Part shown: positions 1-6,914 of the stretch, piece by piece | Numbering within the stretch: the stretch's first letter is position 1 | Layout: every line of letters starts with the position of its first letter | Assembly: GCA_035525375.1 (NCBI GenBank) | Contig: DATLEI010000043.1 | Coordinates: 1 to 15,992, forward strand | Reading direction: 5' to 3' | DNA from: JALZBN01 sp035525375 | GTDB lineage: Bacteria; Actinomycetota; Acidimicrobiia; Acidimicrobiales; AC-14 | Length of the DNA: 15,992 bases | Program-made: the position numbers and the translations under genes | Notes under the pieces: model-generated | Databases searched by the model: none | What the model saw: the letters and a program-made list of their open reading frames with translations, nothing else | What the model was told of the DNA's origin: nothing

Positions 1-1367
1 ATCAGGCGCTCCTCGGTCATCTCCCGCACCGCCGACGCCGGGGCTTCCTTGGTGTTGCCGCTGTCGCGGACCCCGCCGTAGGGCATCTGGTCGGCGCGCC
101 AGGTGGGTACCTCGTTGATGAGCACGGTCCCGAAGTGCAGATATCCGGCCGCCTGCATGGCCGCGCCGATACGCGCCGTGAACACGCCGGCCTGCAGCCC
201 GTAGCGCGTGTCGTCCGCGAGCCGGATGGCCTCGTCGAAGTCGGTGAAGGCCTGGATGGCTACCACGGGACCGAAGACCTCATCACGGCACACCTTCATG
301 TCGGGCGTGACGTTGCGCAGCACGGTCGGCGCGAGGATGCCGTCGCGGATGTCGCCGCCGGTCAGGATCTCGGCTCCGGCGCACACGGCCTCGTCGATCC
401 AGGCCTTCACCCGGTCACGGTCGTCGGTCGTGATGAGCGCGGACACGTCGATGTCGTCCTCGAGCGGGGCCCCGAGGACCAGCTCACTGGCGAGCTTGGT
501 GAGTGCGGCGCAGAACTCGTCTGCCACATCGGCGTGCACGTAGACCCGCTGGGTTGACACACAGGATTGGCCGGCGTGGGCGAATCCGGCGACTGAGATA
601 GTGCGCGCCGCTCGGTCCCAATCCCCGTCGGCGTCGATGATGACCGGGGAGTTGTTGCCGAGTTCGAGCGCCACCTTCTTGCGCGGCGCCCGCGCCTTGA
701 TGTCCCACCCCACAGCCGATGAGCCGGTGAAGCTGATATAGGCGACATTGGGGTTGGCGACGAGAGCGCTGCCCACCGTGCTACCGCTTCCCGTCACGAC
801 GCTGAGATGACCGGCGGGGAGCCCACAGTCTTCGACAAGCAACTTGGCGAATGCGATAGAGGTCAGCGGCGTCTGGCTCGCCGGCTTCAACACGACCGGG
901 CACCCGGCTGCTATCGCCGGTGCGACCTTGTGGGCGACGAGATTCAGGGGGAAGTTGAACGGCGCGATCGCGCCGACGACGCCGATAGGCAACCGCAGGG
1001 TGAACGCCAGCTTGCCCTCGCCGACCTGGGCCGCGTCGACAGGGATCATGTCGCCGGCGAGCTTGCGGGCCTCCACGGCGGCAAAGGTGACGGTGCTGAC
1101 GGCGCGCCGGGCCTCGACGCGCGCCGTCTTCAACGGCTTGGCCGACTCGGCCGCAATGGTGCGGGCAAAGTCCTCGGCGCGCTCAGCCAGAAGGCGCGCC
1201 GCGGTGTCGAGGATCTCGGCGCGCCGCCAAGGGGGGAGTCGCTCCTCGTCGAGCGCACGGCGCGCCGTGGCCACGGTGCGGTCGACATCCGCCGGCGTGC
1301 ACCTCGGCACCCGACCCACCTCACTGCCGTCGAAGGGCGACCGGACGATCATCGTGTCGTCAGACAT
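1..1367 (-). CDS. NAD(P)-dependent aldehyde dehydrogenase (C-terminus cut by window edge)
   Basis: This gene should oxidise an aldehyde to its acid using NAD(P)+. The 455 visible residues cover nearly the whole family length (usually about 460-490), so only a few C-terminal residues are missing. Family marks seen: FNFPLN near 137-142 (Asn138 of the oxyanion site), Lys161 in VVLKP (cofactor contact), FTGS near 213-216, Glu235 in LELG (general base), the nucleophile Cys269 in AGQSC, and EVFGPVV near 363-369. The second Gly of the usual LELGG is Asn here. The ATG at 1367 gives a natural N-terminus (SPFDGSEVGRVP). It lies 10 bases after the hemY stop, so it may be read from the heme operon. A TAGCAT box 7 bases before the ATG could also give a separate leaderless start. 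The style resembles the lactaldehyde/glyceraldehyde-3-phosphate dehydrogenase-like branch, but the substrate cannot be told from sequence and a heme role is unproven. Confidence 0.93.
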   Translation of the reverse strand, partial: MSDDTMIVRSPFDGSEVGRVPRCTPADVDRTVATARRALDEERLPPWRRAEILDTAARLLAERAEDFARTIAAESAKPLKTARVEARRAVSTVTFAAVEARKLAGDMIPVDAAQVGEGKLAFTLRLPIGVVGAIAPFNFPLNLVAHKVAPAIAAGCPVVLKPASQTPLTSIAFAKLLVEDCGLPAGHLSVVTGSGSTVGSALVANPNVAYISFTGSSAVGWDIKARAPRKKVALELGNNSPVIIDADGDWDRAARTISVAGFAHAGQSCVSTQRVYVHADVADEFCAALTKLASELVLGAPLEDDIDVSALITTDDRDRVKAWIDEAVCAGAEILTGGDIRDGILAPTVLRNVTPDMKVCRDEVFGPVVAIQAFTDFDEAIRLADDTRYGLQAGVFTARIGAAMQAAGYLHFGTVLINEVPTWRADQMPYGGVRDSGNTKEAPASAVREMTEERL

Positions 1368-1377
1368 GCCGCTGATG

Positions 1378-2790
1378 CTACGACCGCGCCCGGTGGGCGA
1401 GCATCGCCGTGACCCGGCCGGCGGCGTGCTCGGCCTGCTGGATGCAGGACGCGATCCCGAGACCCCGGTAGGCCGCGCCGGCGACGAGTACACCGGGGAG
1501 AGCCGTATCGAGGTCGACCTCGATACGGTCGACCCGCTCCTCGTGGCCAGGCTCGTACTGCGGGAAGGCCTTGGGCCAGCGGCTGACCAAAGACGTGACC
1601 GGCGGCGCGGTCACCCCGACGGTCGCGACCAGTTCCTCGTGGAGGCGGGCAACCAGATCATTGTCGTCGAGGTGGATGGCGCGGTCGTCGCCGAACCGTC
1701 CGGCGGACGGACGCAGCATCACCAGACCGGACGCGCCAAGTGCGGGCCATTTCGTCGTCGACCACGTACACGCGGTGAGCAACTTTCCCTCGGCCCGGGG
1801 CACGAGGAAGCCGCTGCCATCAAGGGGCCGCGGCAGCGCGCGCGGCTCGTAGCCAAGGGTGGCGGTCACAACTGAGGCGTAGCGGATGGCCTCGAGTTCC
1901 TCGGCCGCGCCCGCGCTCGACCCACGAAGAATCGACGCAGCCGCAAAGGCGGGCACGGTGATCACGACGGCGTCGGCAACAACGTCGGGACCCGGCGCGC
2001 ACACCACTCGCCATCCAGACGCCTCGGGCAGAACAGTCGACACCCGGGTCCCGGGGCGCACCTCCGTGGTTCCCAGGCTTTCGCGTAGACGATCAACCAG
2101 GCGCTCCATCCCACCCGAGATCGACTGGAAGACGGGACCGTCCGGCGCGCCCTTCGCCTTCTTTTCTCGGCGAAGGCCCAGCACCAGGCTCCGATGGCGG
2201 TCGACAGCAACCGACAACTGGCGCGCCGAGGACCGCAAGCTCAGGTTGTCCGCGCGTCCCGCATTGATGCCGCCCACCAGCGGCTCCACCAACAGCTCCA
2301 GGGCCTCCCGTCCGAGCCGCCGGACGATCACATCGGCGACCGACGGGTCGGCGCCGAATTTCCCCCGCGGCAAGGCCACGTCGAGCAGGGCGCGCGCCGC
2401 GCCGCTCGTTGAGAGGATTCCAGACTGGAGCAACGGCCGGAGTTGTGTCGGCACGCCCAGCACGAGACCCGCCGGCAGTGGACGCAACCGGCCCCGGCAC
2501 CACAGGTAGGCGCGACTGCTCGACGGGGACACGAGGTCGTCCTGTAACCCGAGTTCGCGGCAGAGGTCGGTTGCCCAGGGCACGCGGGCGAGAAAGGTGT
2601 CGGGGCCGGCTTCGACGGCGACACCGCCCAATTCCGCCGTCTGGATCTTTCCGCCCAGCCGGCTATCGGCCTCGACGATCGTCACATCGAGCGGCGCGTG
2701 ACCGGCGGCCTTCAGATACCACGCCGTTGCCAACCCGGTGATGCCGCCTCCGATCACTGCAACCCGAGGCCGCGGTGGCGCGTCGATCAC
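1378..2790 (-). CDS. hemY: Protoporphyrinogen/coproporphyrinogen III oxidase (HemY/CgoX type, FAD)
   Basis: A 470-residue FAD flavoprotein that takes a porphyrinogen to the porphyrin by a six-electron oxidation with O2, late in heme synthesis. The N-terminus has the dinucleotide-binding motif VIGGGITGLATAWYL (residues 12-26), an acidic strand end with the flavin motif (IVEADSRLGGKI, about 38-49) and the AGPDTFL segment typical of this family. The C-terminus has the second FAD segment, LPGVLVAGAAYRGLGIASCI. Length is normal for the family. The start is GTG at 2790, whose GTGA overlaps the hemH stop by 4 bases, so the two are probably translationally coupled. In actinobacteria this enzyme usually acts on coproporphyrinogen III (name cgoX). 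That substrate choice is inferred from lineage, not seen here. A perfect 26-base palindrome lies in the 3' part of the gene at 1503-1528. Confidence 0.95.
   Translation of the reverse strand: MIDAPPRPRVAVIGGGITGLATAWYLKAAGHAPLDVTIVEADSRLGGKIQTAELGGVAVEAGPDTFLARVPWATDLCRELGLQDDLVSPSSSRAYLWCRGRLRPLPAGLVLGVPTQLRPLLQSGILSTSGAARALLDVALPRGKFGADPSVADVIVRRLGREALELLVEPLVGGINAGRADNLSLRSSARQLSVAVDRHRSLVLGLRREKKAKGAPDGPVFQSISGGMERLVDRLRESLGTTEVRPGTRVSTVLPEASGWRVVCAPGPDVVADAVVITVPAFAAASILRGSSAGAAEELEAIRYASVVTATLGYEPRALPRPLDGSGFLVPRAEGKLLTACTWSTTKWPALGASGLVMLRPSAGRFGDDRAIHLDDNDLVARLHEELVATVGVTAPPVTSLVSRWPKAFPQYEPGHEERVDRIEVDLDTALPGVLVAGAAYRGLGIASCIQQAEHAAGRVTAMLAHRARS
1503..1528. repeat. Perfect 26-bp palindrome inside hemY
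   Basis: The 26 bases read the same on both strands, with no spacer, around a GTCGAC centre. Read on the minus strand they encode roughly R-I-E-V-D-L-D-T of HemY. The inner 18 bases consist of codon pairs that are each other's reverse complement (ATC/GAT, GAG/CTC, GTC/GAC), so coding preference explains part of the symmetry. The outer 4 bases on each side are extra. A protein-binding or cruciform role is possible but unproven. Confidence 0.6.
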
Positions 2791-3716
2791 TGGCGCAGAT
2801 GTGCGGCGTGAGCAGCAACCACGCCGGAAAGAGTTGTGCAGAAGATCGGGTCGTCGTTCAACGACGCTGTACGAGCGAAGGCGATTCCCAAGTTGGCGGC
2901 GGCCGTGGTCGCCTCTACGTCGAGGTCATAGAGGACTTCCAGGTGGTCGGAAACGAATCCCGCGGGACAGACCACGACGCCACCCGCGCCGTCCGCCGCC
3001 AGCTGAGGGAGCACGCTGAGGAGATCGGGACCGATCCAGGGTTCGGGCGTGCGGCCCGCGCTCTGCCAGGCCACGTGGTGTGCGGCGAGACCCAAAAGGG
3101 CGGCAACCGCCTGCGCGGTGGCGGCCAACTGATCGGCATACGGATCACCCGTGCCCAGGAGGCGCGCCGGCAGGCTGTGCGCCGTGAACACGACTTCGAC
3201 CCGGCCGCATGGTCCCAATGAGGTAACGGCGTCACGCACCCGGTCGGCGAGGAGCTGCAGGTACCCGGGTTCGAGGTGCCACGACTCGACGAACGTCATC
3301 TCCAGCGCGCCGCCCTCAACCTCGGGGGTGGCGCGCGCCCGTCCCGCGTATTCACCGATCGACAGCACCGAGTAATGGGGCGCCAGCACCACTCCCACCG
3401 CTTGATCAATCCCGAGGTCGCGGAGGTGGGCTATGCCGTCCTCGATGAAGGGCGGCGCGTGCTTCATTCCCAACTCGACGTGATACCCGCCGCCCAGCGC
3501 CGCCTGCAGCCCCGCAGCTTGGGCTCGGGTGCGCTCGAGCAACGGCGACGTCCCGCCTATGGCGTCATATCGACTCCGCAACTCGGCGAGAAGCTCAGGG
3601 GTCGGCGGTCGTCCCCGCCGCACATGGGTGTAGTAGCTCTCAATGTCGTCGGGCGATGCCGGCGTGCCGTAGGCCATGAGCAAGACGCCCGTAGGCGGTG
3701 GAGTATCAGTCGCCAA
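2787..3716 (-). CDS. hemH: Ferrochelatase (HemH/CpfC)
   Basis: Inserts Fe2+ into the porphyrin ring; in the actinobacterial pathway the substrate is coproporphyrin III. The predicted protein has 309 residues, near the short end of the family. Seen: GVLLMAYGTP at the N-terminus, GGTSPLL (54-60), GMKHAPPFI (83-91), the catalytic His180 in FTAHSLP, and Glu260 in the signature GFVSDHLEVLYDLDVE, then LNDDP near the C-terminus. The TTG at 3716 is chosen as start because it is the first usable codon before the conserved beginning; it overlaps the hemE 3' end by 11 bases. ATG at 3677 is an alternative but would cut into the first strand. The C-terminal Cys cluster that holds a [2Fe-2S] centre in some actinobacterial ferrochelatases is not visible (one lone Cys293 in the tail), so a cluster-free enzyme is inferred. 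Confidence 0.93.
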   Translation of the reverse strand: MATDTPPPTGVLLMAYGTPASPDDIESYYTHVRRGRPPTPELLAELRSRYDAIGGTSPLLERTRAQAAGLQAALGGGYHVELGMKHAPPFIEDGIAHLRDLGIDQAVGVVLAPHYSVLSIGEYAGRARATPEVEGGALEMTFVESWHLEPGYLQLLADRVRDAVTSLGPCGRVEVVFTAHSLPARLLGTGDPYADQLAATAQAVAALLGLAAHHVAWQSAGRTPEPWIGPDLLSVLPQLAADGAGGVVVCPAGFVSDHLEVLYDLDVEATTAAANLGIAFARTASLNDDPIFCTTLSGVVAAHAAHLRQ

Positions 3717-4746
3717 GGTCTCGGGAATGCACCAGGTCGACGACTCGTCGCAACGTGTCGGGCGATGTCTCCGGGAGCACACCGTGACCCAGGTTGAACA
3801 CGTGACCCGGACGGCCCGCATTGCGATCGAGCACGTCACCCACTTTGGCCGACACAACGCCCCATGGCGCCAGGCAGGCCGCGGCATCGAGGTTGCCCTG
3901 CACGGCGACGTCAGCGCCGAGGCGGTTGCGCGCCGCGTCGAGCGGAACCCGCCAGTCGACACCAACCACGTCAGCGCCGGCCGCTGCGAGAAGCTCGAGA
4001 AGTTCGCCCGTGCCCACGCCGAAATGGATGCGAGGTACGCCGAGTCCCTCGAGACCAGCGAAGATCCTCTGGCTTGCGGGCAGCACGTAGCGCCGGTAGT
4101 CGTCGGGGCTGAGCGCGCCGGCCCACGAGTCGAACAGCTGCACTGCGGCGCACCCGGCCTCCACCTGGGCCCGTAACGACGCCAGCGCGATGTCGGCCAG
4201 CGCCTCGACGAGGCGAGTCCACGTCGTCGGGTCGCTGTACATGAGCGCCTTGGTGCGGGCGTAGCTCTTGGAGGGGCCGCCCTCCACGAGGTAACTGGCA
4301 ACAGTGAACGGTGCGCCGGCGAAACCGATGAGGGGGACGTCGAGCTCCTTGACCGCCAAGCGCACAGTGTCGAGCACGTAGGGGACGTCGGCCTCAGGTT
4401 CCAGCGGACGCAGGCGCTTGAGATCGTCAGCACTACGGAACGGCTCGTCGATAACGGGTCCCACGCCGGCGCGCAGCTCGAGGCCGACACCGAGGGCCGC
4501 GACAGGCACGACGATGTCCGAGAACAGGATCGCGGCATCAACACCAAGGCGGCGGACCGGCTGCGCCGTCACCTCGGCGGCCAGCTCAGGATTGCGGATG
4601 ATCTCGAGCATGCCGGCGCGCTCTCGGATGGCGCGGTACTCCGGCAAGGAACGTCCGGCCTGACGCATGAACCACACCGGCACCCGCGCCACCGGCCGCC
4701 CACGACACGCGTCGAGAAAGGTGTTGGTGGTAGGGCCCGGGCGCAC
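3706..4746 (-). CDS. hemE: Uroporphyrinogen III decarboxylase (HemE)
   Basis: Removes four carboxyl groups from uroporphyrinogen III to give coproporphyrinogen III in the cytoplasm. The protein has 346 residues, the normal length. Seen: the signature PVWFMRQAGRSLPEYR (residues 23-38) with Arg28 and Arg32, FSDI with the catalytic Asp77, GFAGAPFTVASYLVEGG, SWAGALSP, and the late NLGHGVLPET with a conserved His. The reading frame stays open far upstream across the divergent gene, but that part is low-complexity and antisense. GTG at 4746 is the only sensible start just before the conserved LDACRG segment. No clear Shine-Dalgarno is seen; a TAACGT box ends 7 bases before the GTG, suggesting leaderless initiation. 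First gene of the hemE-hemH-hemY unit. Confidence 0.95.
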   Translation of the reverse strand: MRPGPTTNTFLDACRGRPVARVPVWFMRQAGRSLPEYRAIRERAGMLEIIRNPELAAEVTAQPVRRLGVDAAILFSDIVVPVAALGVGLELRAGVGPVIDEPFRSADDLKRLRPLEPEADVPYVLDTVRLAVKELDVPLIGFAGAPFTVASYLVEGGPSKSYARTKALMYSDPTTWTRLVEALADIALASLRAQVEAGCAAVQLFDSWAGALSPDDYRRYVLPASQRIFAGLEGLGVPRIHFGVGTGELLELLAAAGADVVGVDWRVPLDAARNRLGADVAVQGNLDAAACLAPWGVVSAKVGDVLDRNAGRPGHVFNLGHGVLPETSPDTLRRVVDLVHSRDLGD

Positions 4747-4753
4747 CCGCTTG

Positions 4754-4759
4754 ACGTTA
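4754..4759 (-). promoter_or_regulatory. Candidate -10 box for the hemE operon (leaderless start)
   Basis: On the minus strand TAACGT lies 7 bases before the hemE GTG, with no ribosome binding site between. This is the TAnnnT layout seen before leaderless actinobacterial genes. No good -35 box is seen; the support is position and the same pattern at other starts in the window. Confidence 0.35.
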
Positions 4760-4790
4760 GCGACGCGAAAGCGAGGCCAAGTCGCGCCAC

Positions 4791-4796
4791 TAGAGT
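4791..4796 (+). promoter_or_regulatory. Candidate -10 box for the 4803 gene (leaderless start)
   Basis: TAGAGT lies 6 bases before the ATG at 4803, too close for a leader with a ribosome binding site. Together with the box on the other strand it makes a compact divergent promoter region of only 56 bases (4747-4802). Confidence 0.4.
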
Positions 4797-4802
4797 CCTG
4801 CG

Positions 4803-5942
4803 ATGGTCGACGAAGATTTCGCAGCAGAGTCACTCTCGGATAGGCAGCCCGGCGGCGTAACGAAGAAGGCCGCCGCGCCTCGGAAAGTGGCCACCACGAA
4901 GAAGTCCGGCGCGGCCAAGAAGGTCGGCGCACCAAGGAAGGCTGCAGCAACCACGGCCGGCGCGCCCAAGAAGGCCGGCGCTCCCAAGAAGGCTGCGGCA
5001 ACCAAGAAGGCAGTAACCAAGAAGGCGAGTTCGGCAAGGAAGGCACCGGCCAGGAGGTCCCCGGTCAGGGAGGCCGCGCCCCAGGAAACGTCGCCGTGGG
5101 CAGCCGCCGACTTCATCGACGAACACGACGACACCGACGCTGCGACCGACGCGACCGTCGCGACCGGCCTGACGAGCGAGGAGCCGCTGCCGCTGCCGCC
5201 TCCTCCTCCACCGCCGGAGCCACCATCAGTGTCGCCGGCATGGGGATCACCAACCACGACGCCGCCCCCGCCTCCTCCACCGCCGGGTCCTCCGTCCCAG
5301 CAATGGCAGCAGCCCGGGTACCCGCCCGCGCCAGCACAGAAGCAGCGCAAATGGCTCGTGCCGGTACTCGTCGGCGTCGCTGCGCTGGTGATCGCCGTGG
5401 GTGTCCTCATCGCCGTCCTGGTCCTGACCGACGACGACGACTCGACGACATCGACGACCAGCCCCACGATCTCAGAACCAGACACGAACTTTCCCAGCGA
5501 CAGTTCGAGCGGCAATATCGATGCGCTGTTCGCTCCAATCGAGGGCTTCACATTCACAAGCGCGCCGGAGCTCGGTGACGAGTTTCGCAACCAGATGAGC
5601 GCCGTTCCCGGCCTCGACAAGCTCTTCTTGGACGCGGACGGAAAGCGGGTCGAAAAGGATGGCGAAGATGTAGCCATCGTCATTGCCGTCGAGTTCTCAG
5701 AGAGCATCGGCAGCGACTCCTCTCTGGCGTCGGGGTTCAGCGCCGGGGCAACGGCCGGCGCCGACACAACCGAGAAGGTGTCAGTTGACGGGCAGGACGC
5801 GACCTACTTCGAGCGCGGTGGTACTCGGGGCTACGCCTTCGTCGTCGACGGCTTCGGCGTCATCCTCGCCGGAGGCGCGAGTCAGTCGACCATGAAAGAC
5901 CTGGCCAGCGGCGTCATCAGCAATGCGGGCGGACCCGACTGA
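4803..5942 (+). CDS. Single-pass membrane protein with Lys/Ala-rich tail and Pro-rich linker
   Basis: Function not recognised. The 379 residues divide clearly. Residues 20-86 are a basic, Lys/Ala-rich, histone-H1-like stretch with repeated KKA, APKKA and TKKA units. Residues 87-128 are acidic and mixed. Residues 129-180 are Pro-rich with runs of seven to eight prolines. KQRK (180-183) leads into one membrane helix, about 184-208 (LVPVLVGVAALVIAVGVL). A DDDD and Ser/Thr linker follows, then an outer domain of about 140 residues (about 238-379) with no motif I know. The positive residues before the helix place the N-terminus in the cytoplasm and the C-terminal domain outside. It is divergent from hemE and 48 bases before the amidase gene. 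The Lys/Ala tail could bind nucleic acid or acidic polymers; this is inference only. Confidence 0.88.
   Translation: MVDEDFAAESLSDRQPGGVTKKAAAPRKVATTKKSGAAKKVGAPRKAAATTAGAPKKAGAPKKAAATKKAVTKKASSARKAPARRSPVREAAPQETSPWAAADFIDEHDDTDAATDATVATGLTSEEPLPLPPPPPPPEPPSVSPAWGSPTTTPPPPPPPPGPPSQQWQQPGYPPAPAQKQRKWLVPVLVGVAALVIAVGVLIAVLVLTDDDDSTTSTTSPTISEPDTNFPSDSSSGNIDALFAPIEGFTFTSAPELGDEFRNQMSAVPGLDKLFLDADGKRVEKDGEDVAIVIAVEFSESIGSDSSLASGFSAGATAGADTTEKVSVDGQDATYFERGGTRGYAFVVDGFGVILAGGASQSTMKDLASGVISNAGGPD
4860..5060 (+). repeat. Degenerate Lys/Ala codon repeat (AAGAAGGC-type units)
   Basis: The DNA coding for the basic tail repeats short AAGAAGGC and related units about every 15-25 bases, with lower G+C than the flanks. 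Such tracts change length easily by slippage, so the tail may vary in length between strains. Confidence 0.65.
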
Positions 5943-5976
5943 GCGGGGATTGCTCCCTCCCCGCAGTTTGGGGCAC

Positions 5977-5982
5977 TACTCT
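5977..5982 (+). promoter_or_regulatory. Candidate -10 box for the amidase gene
   Basis: TACTCT lies 8 bases before the ATG at 5991, with no ribosome binding site between. It fits the same TAnnnT layout as other starts here. No convincing -35 box is seen. Weak on its own. Confidence 0.3.
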
Positions 5983-5990
5983 GCTCCACC

Positions 5991-6914
5991 ATGCGCCGGC
6001 GGCTTGCAGGACTCTTATTGGTGCTGTCGATCGTCACTGGCATGGCCAGCCCGGCGACGGCCGCACCGCTGTTCGAGAAGGACGTCAACCTCGACGAGTC
6101 GAATCGACTCCGAGACATCCTCGTAGCCCACGGGATCGACGTCGTGATGACCCGCGCCGGTGACGAGAACCCTGCGCTGGTCGACCGGGCCCACCTGGGT
6201 GGCGAAGGTGACCTCTTGGTGTCGGTACACAACAATTCGAGCGGCAACCCCTCCGCCCACGGCAGCGAGGTCTACGCCCAGATCGGCAACGACCAGAGCA
6301 TGCAGTTGGCCGAGAACATCCTCTCTGGGATCGTGAACCGGGCGGGTACCACCTCTCGTGGCGCGCTGACCCGCGCCGGCGAGCGCGGCGACTACTACTC
6401 GATCCTGCGCAATAGTCCGGTGCCCGCCGTAATCGTCGAGGGCGCGTTCATCTCCAACCCCGACGAGGCGGCTGCACTTGCATCACCCGACTTCCGCCAG
6501 CGTCTGGCCGAGGGAATCGCCGACGGCGTGATCTCGATGGTCGGCAGCGCGCCCGCCCTTGGCAATGGGCCGACGCCGACGTCCGCCCTCCTAGGTGGCC
6601 TCTTGACCGCCCCAGCGGGCCTCAGCGCGGCGCGTTCGGGTGGCGGCGTGCGCCTGTCGTGGGCTCCAGTCGGACTCGCTGGTGGCTACGAGATCTGGAA
6701 GGACGGCGGGCTGATCGGCACCTCCACCAGCTCCGCCTTCAACGATCCCGCCTTCGGTGGCGGCCGCCATCACTATGAGGTGCGAGCGTTTCTGGGGTTG
6801 GGCGACCTCCGGATCGCCGAATCTCCGTCTGCTTCCGTACAGATGGCATCAGCCCGGGTGGTTATCGACCCCGGTCACGGCGGCGTCGATTCCGGCGCGG
6901 TCGGCGACGCCTAG
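5991..6914 (+). CDS. Secreted N-acetylmuramoyl-L-alanine amidase, apparently circularly permuted, with FnIII-like domain
   Basis: Cuts the amide bond between MurNAc and the stem peptide of peptidoglycan (Amidase_3 family, zinc enzyme). The 307 residues have a signal peptide (about 1-24, cleavage after ATA). The mature chain then starts directly at APLFEKDVNLDESNRLRD with zinc ligand Glu29, followed by VVMTR, His80 in LLVSVHNNSS and the catalytic Glu150 in VIVEGAF. A Gly-rich linker (185-205) and a fibronectin-III-like domain (about 206-285) follow. The strand that normally begins this fold, VVIDPGHGG with zinc ligand His296, is absent from the N-terminus and is found at residues 290-298, nine residues before the stop. 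Joining the C-terminal end (DSGAVGDA) to the mature N-terminus (APLFEKDVN) restores a normal amidase order. The stop is shared in CTAG with the convergent MauE-like gene. An N-terminal deletion with a leftover second copy is the alternative reading. Confidence 0.9.
   Translation: MRRRLAGLLLVLSIVTGMASPATAAPLFEKDVNLDESNRLRDILVAHGIDVVMTRAGDENPALVDRAHLGGEGDLLVSVHNNSSGNPSAHGSEVYAQIGNDQSMQLAENILSGIVNRAGTTSRGALTRAGERGDYYSILRNSPVPAVIVEGAFISNPDEAAALASPDFRQRLAEGIADGVISMVGSAPALGNGPTPTSALLGGLLTAPAGLSAARSGGGVRLSWAPVGLAGGYEIWKDGGLIGTSTSSAFNDPAFGGGRHHYEVRAFLGLGDLRIAESPSASVQMASARVVIDPGHGGVDSGAVGDA
6882..6911. terminator. Weak hairpin at the amidase 3' end
   Basis: GGCGTCG (6882-6888) and CGACGCC (6905-6911) form a 7-bp perfect stem with a 16-base loop, just before the shared stop codons of two convergent genes. 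There is no T tract, so termination by this element is doubtful. Confidence 0.25.

Noticed and set aside
844..1875. 343-codon open frame on the plus strand
   Set aside because: It lies antisense to the aldehyde dehydrogenase and hemY, both with clear family motifs. The translation is Arg/Pro/Ala-rich with no domain, as expected for a high-GC shadow frame.
3717..4547. Upstream extension of the ferrochelatase frame
   Set aside because: The open frame continues through hemE in another frame, but that part is low-complexity and hemE is certain. The ferrochelatase begins near 3716.
4751..4756. TTGACG as a -35 box for the plus-strand gene at 4803
   Set aside because: It is 34 bases from the TAGAGT box, too far for a normal spacer, and no -10-like box lies 16-18 bases downstream.
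4790..5767. 325-codon minus-strand frame rich in Gly and Ser
   Set aside because: It is antisense to the Lys/Ala- and Pro-rich coding parts of the 4803 gene; the Gly runs mirror the Pro codons.
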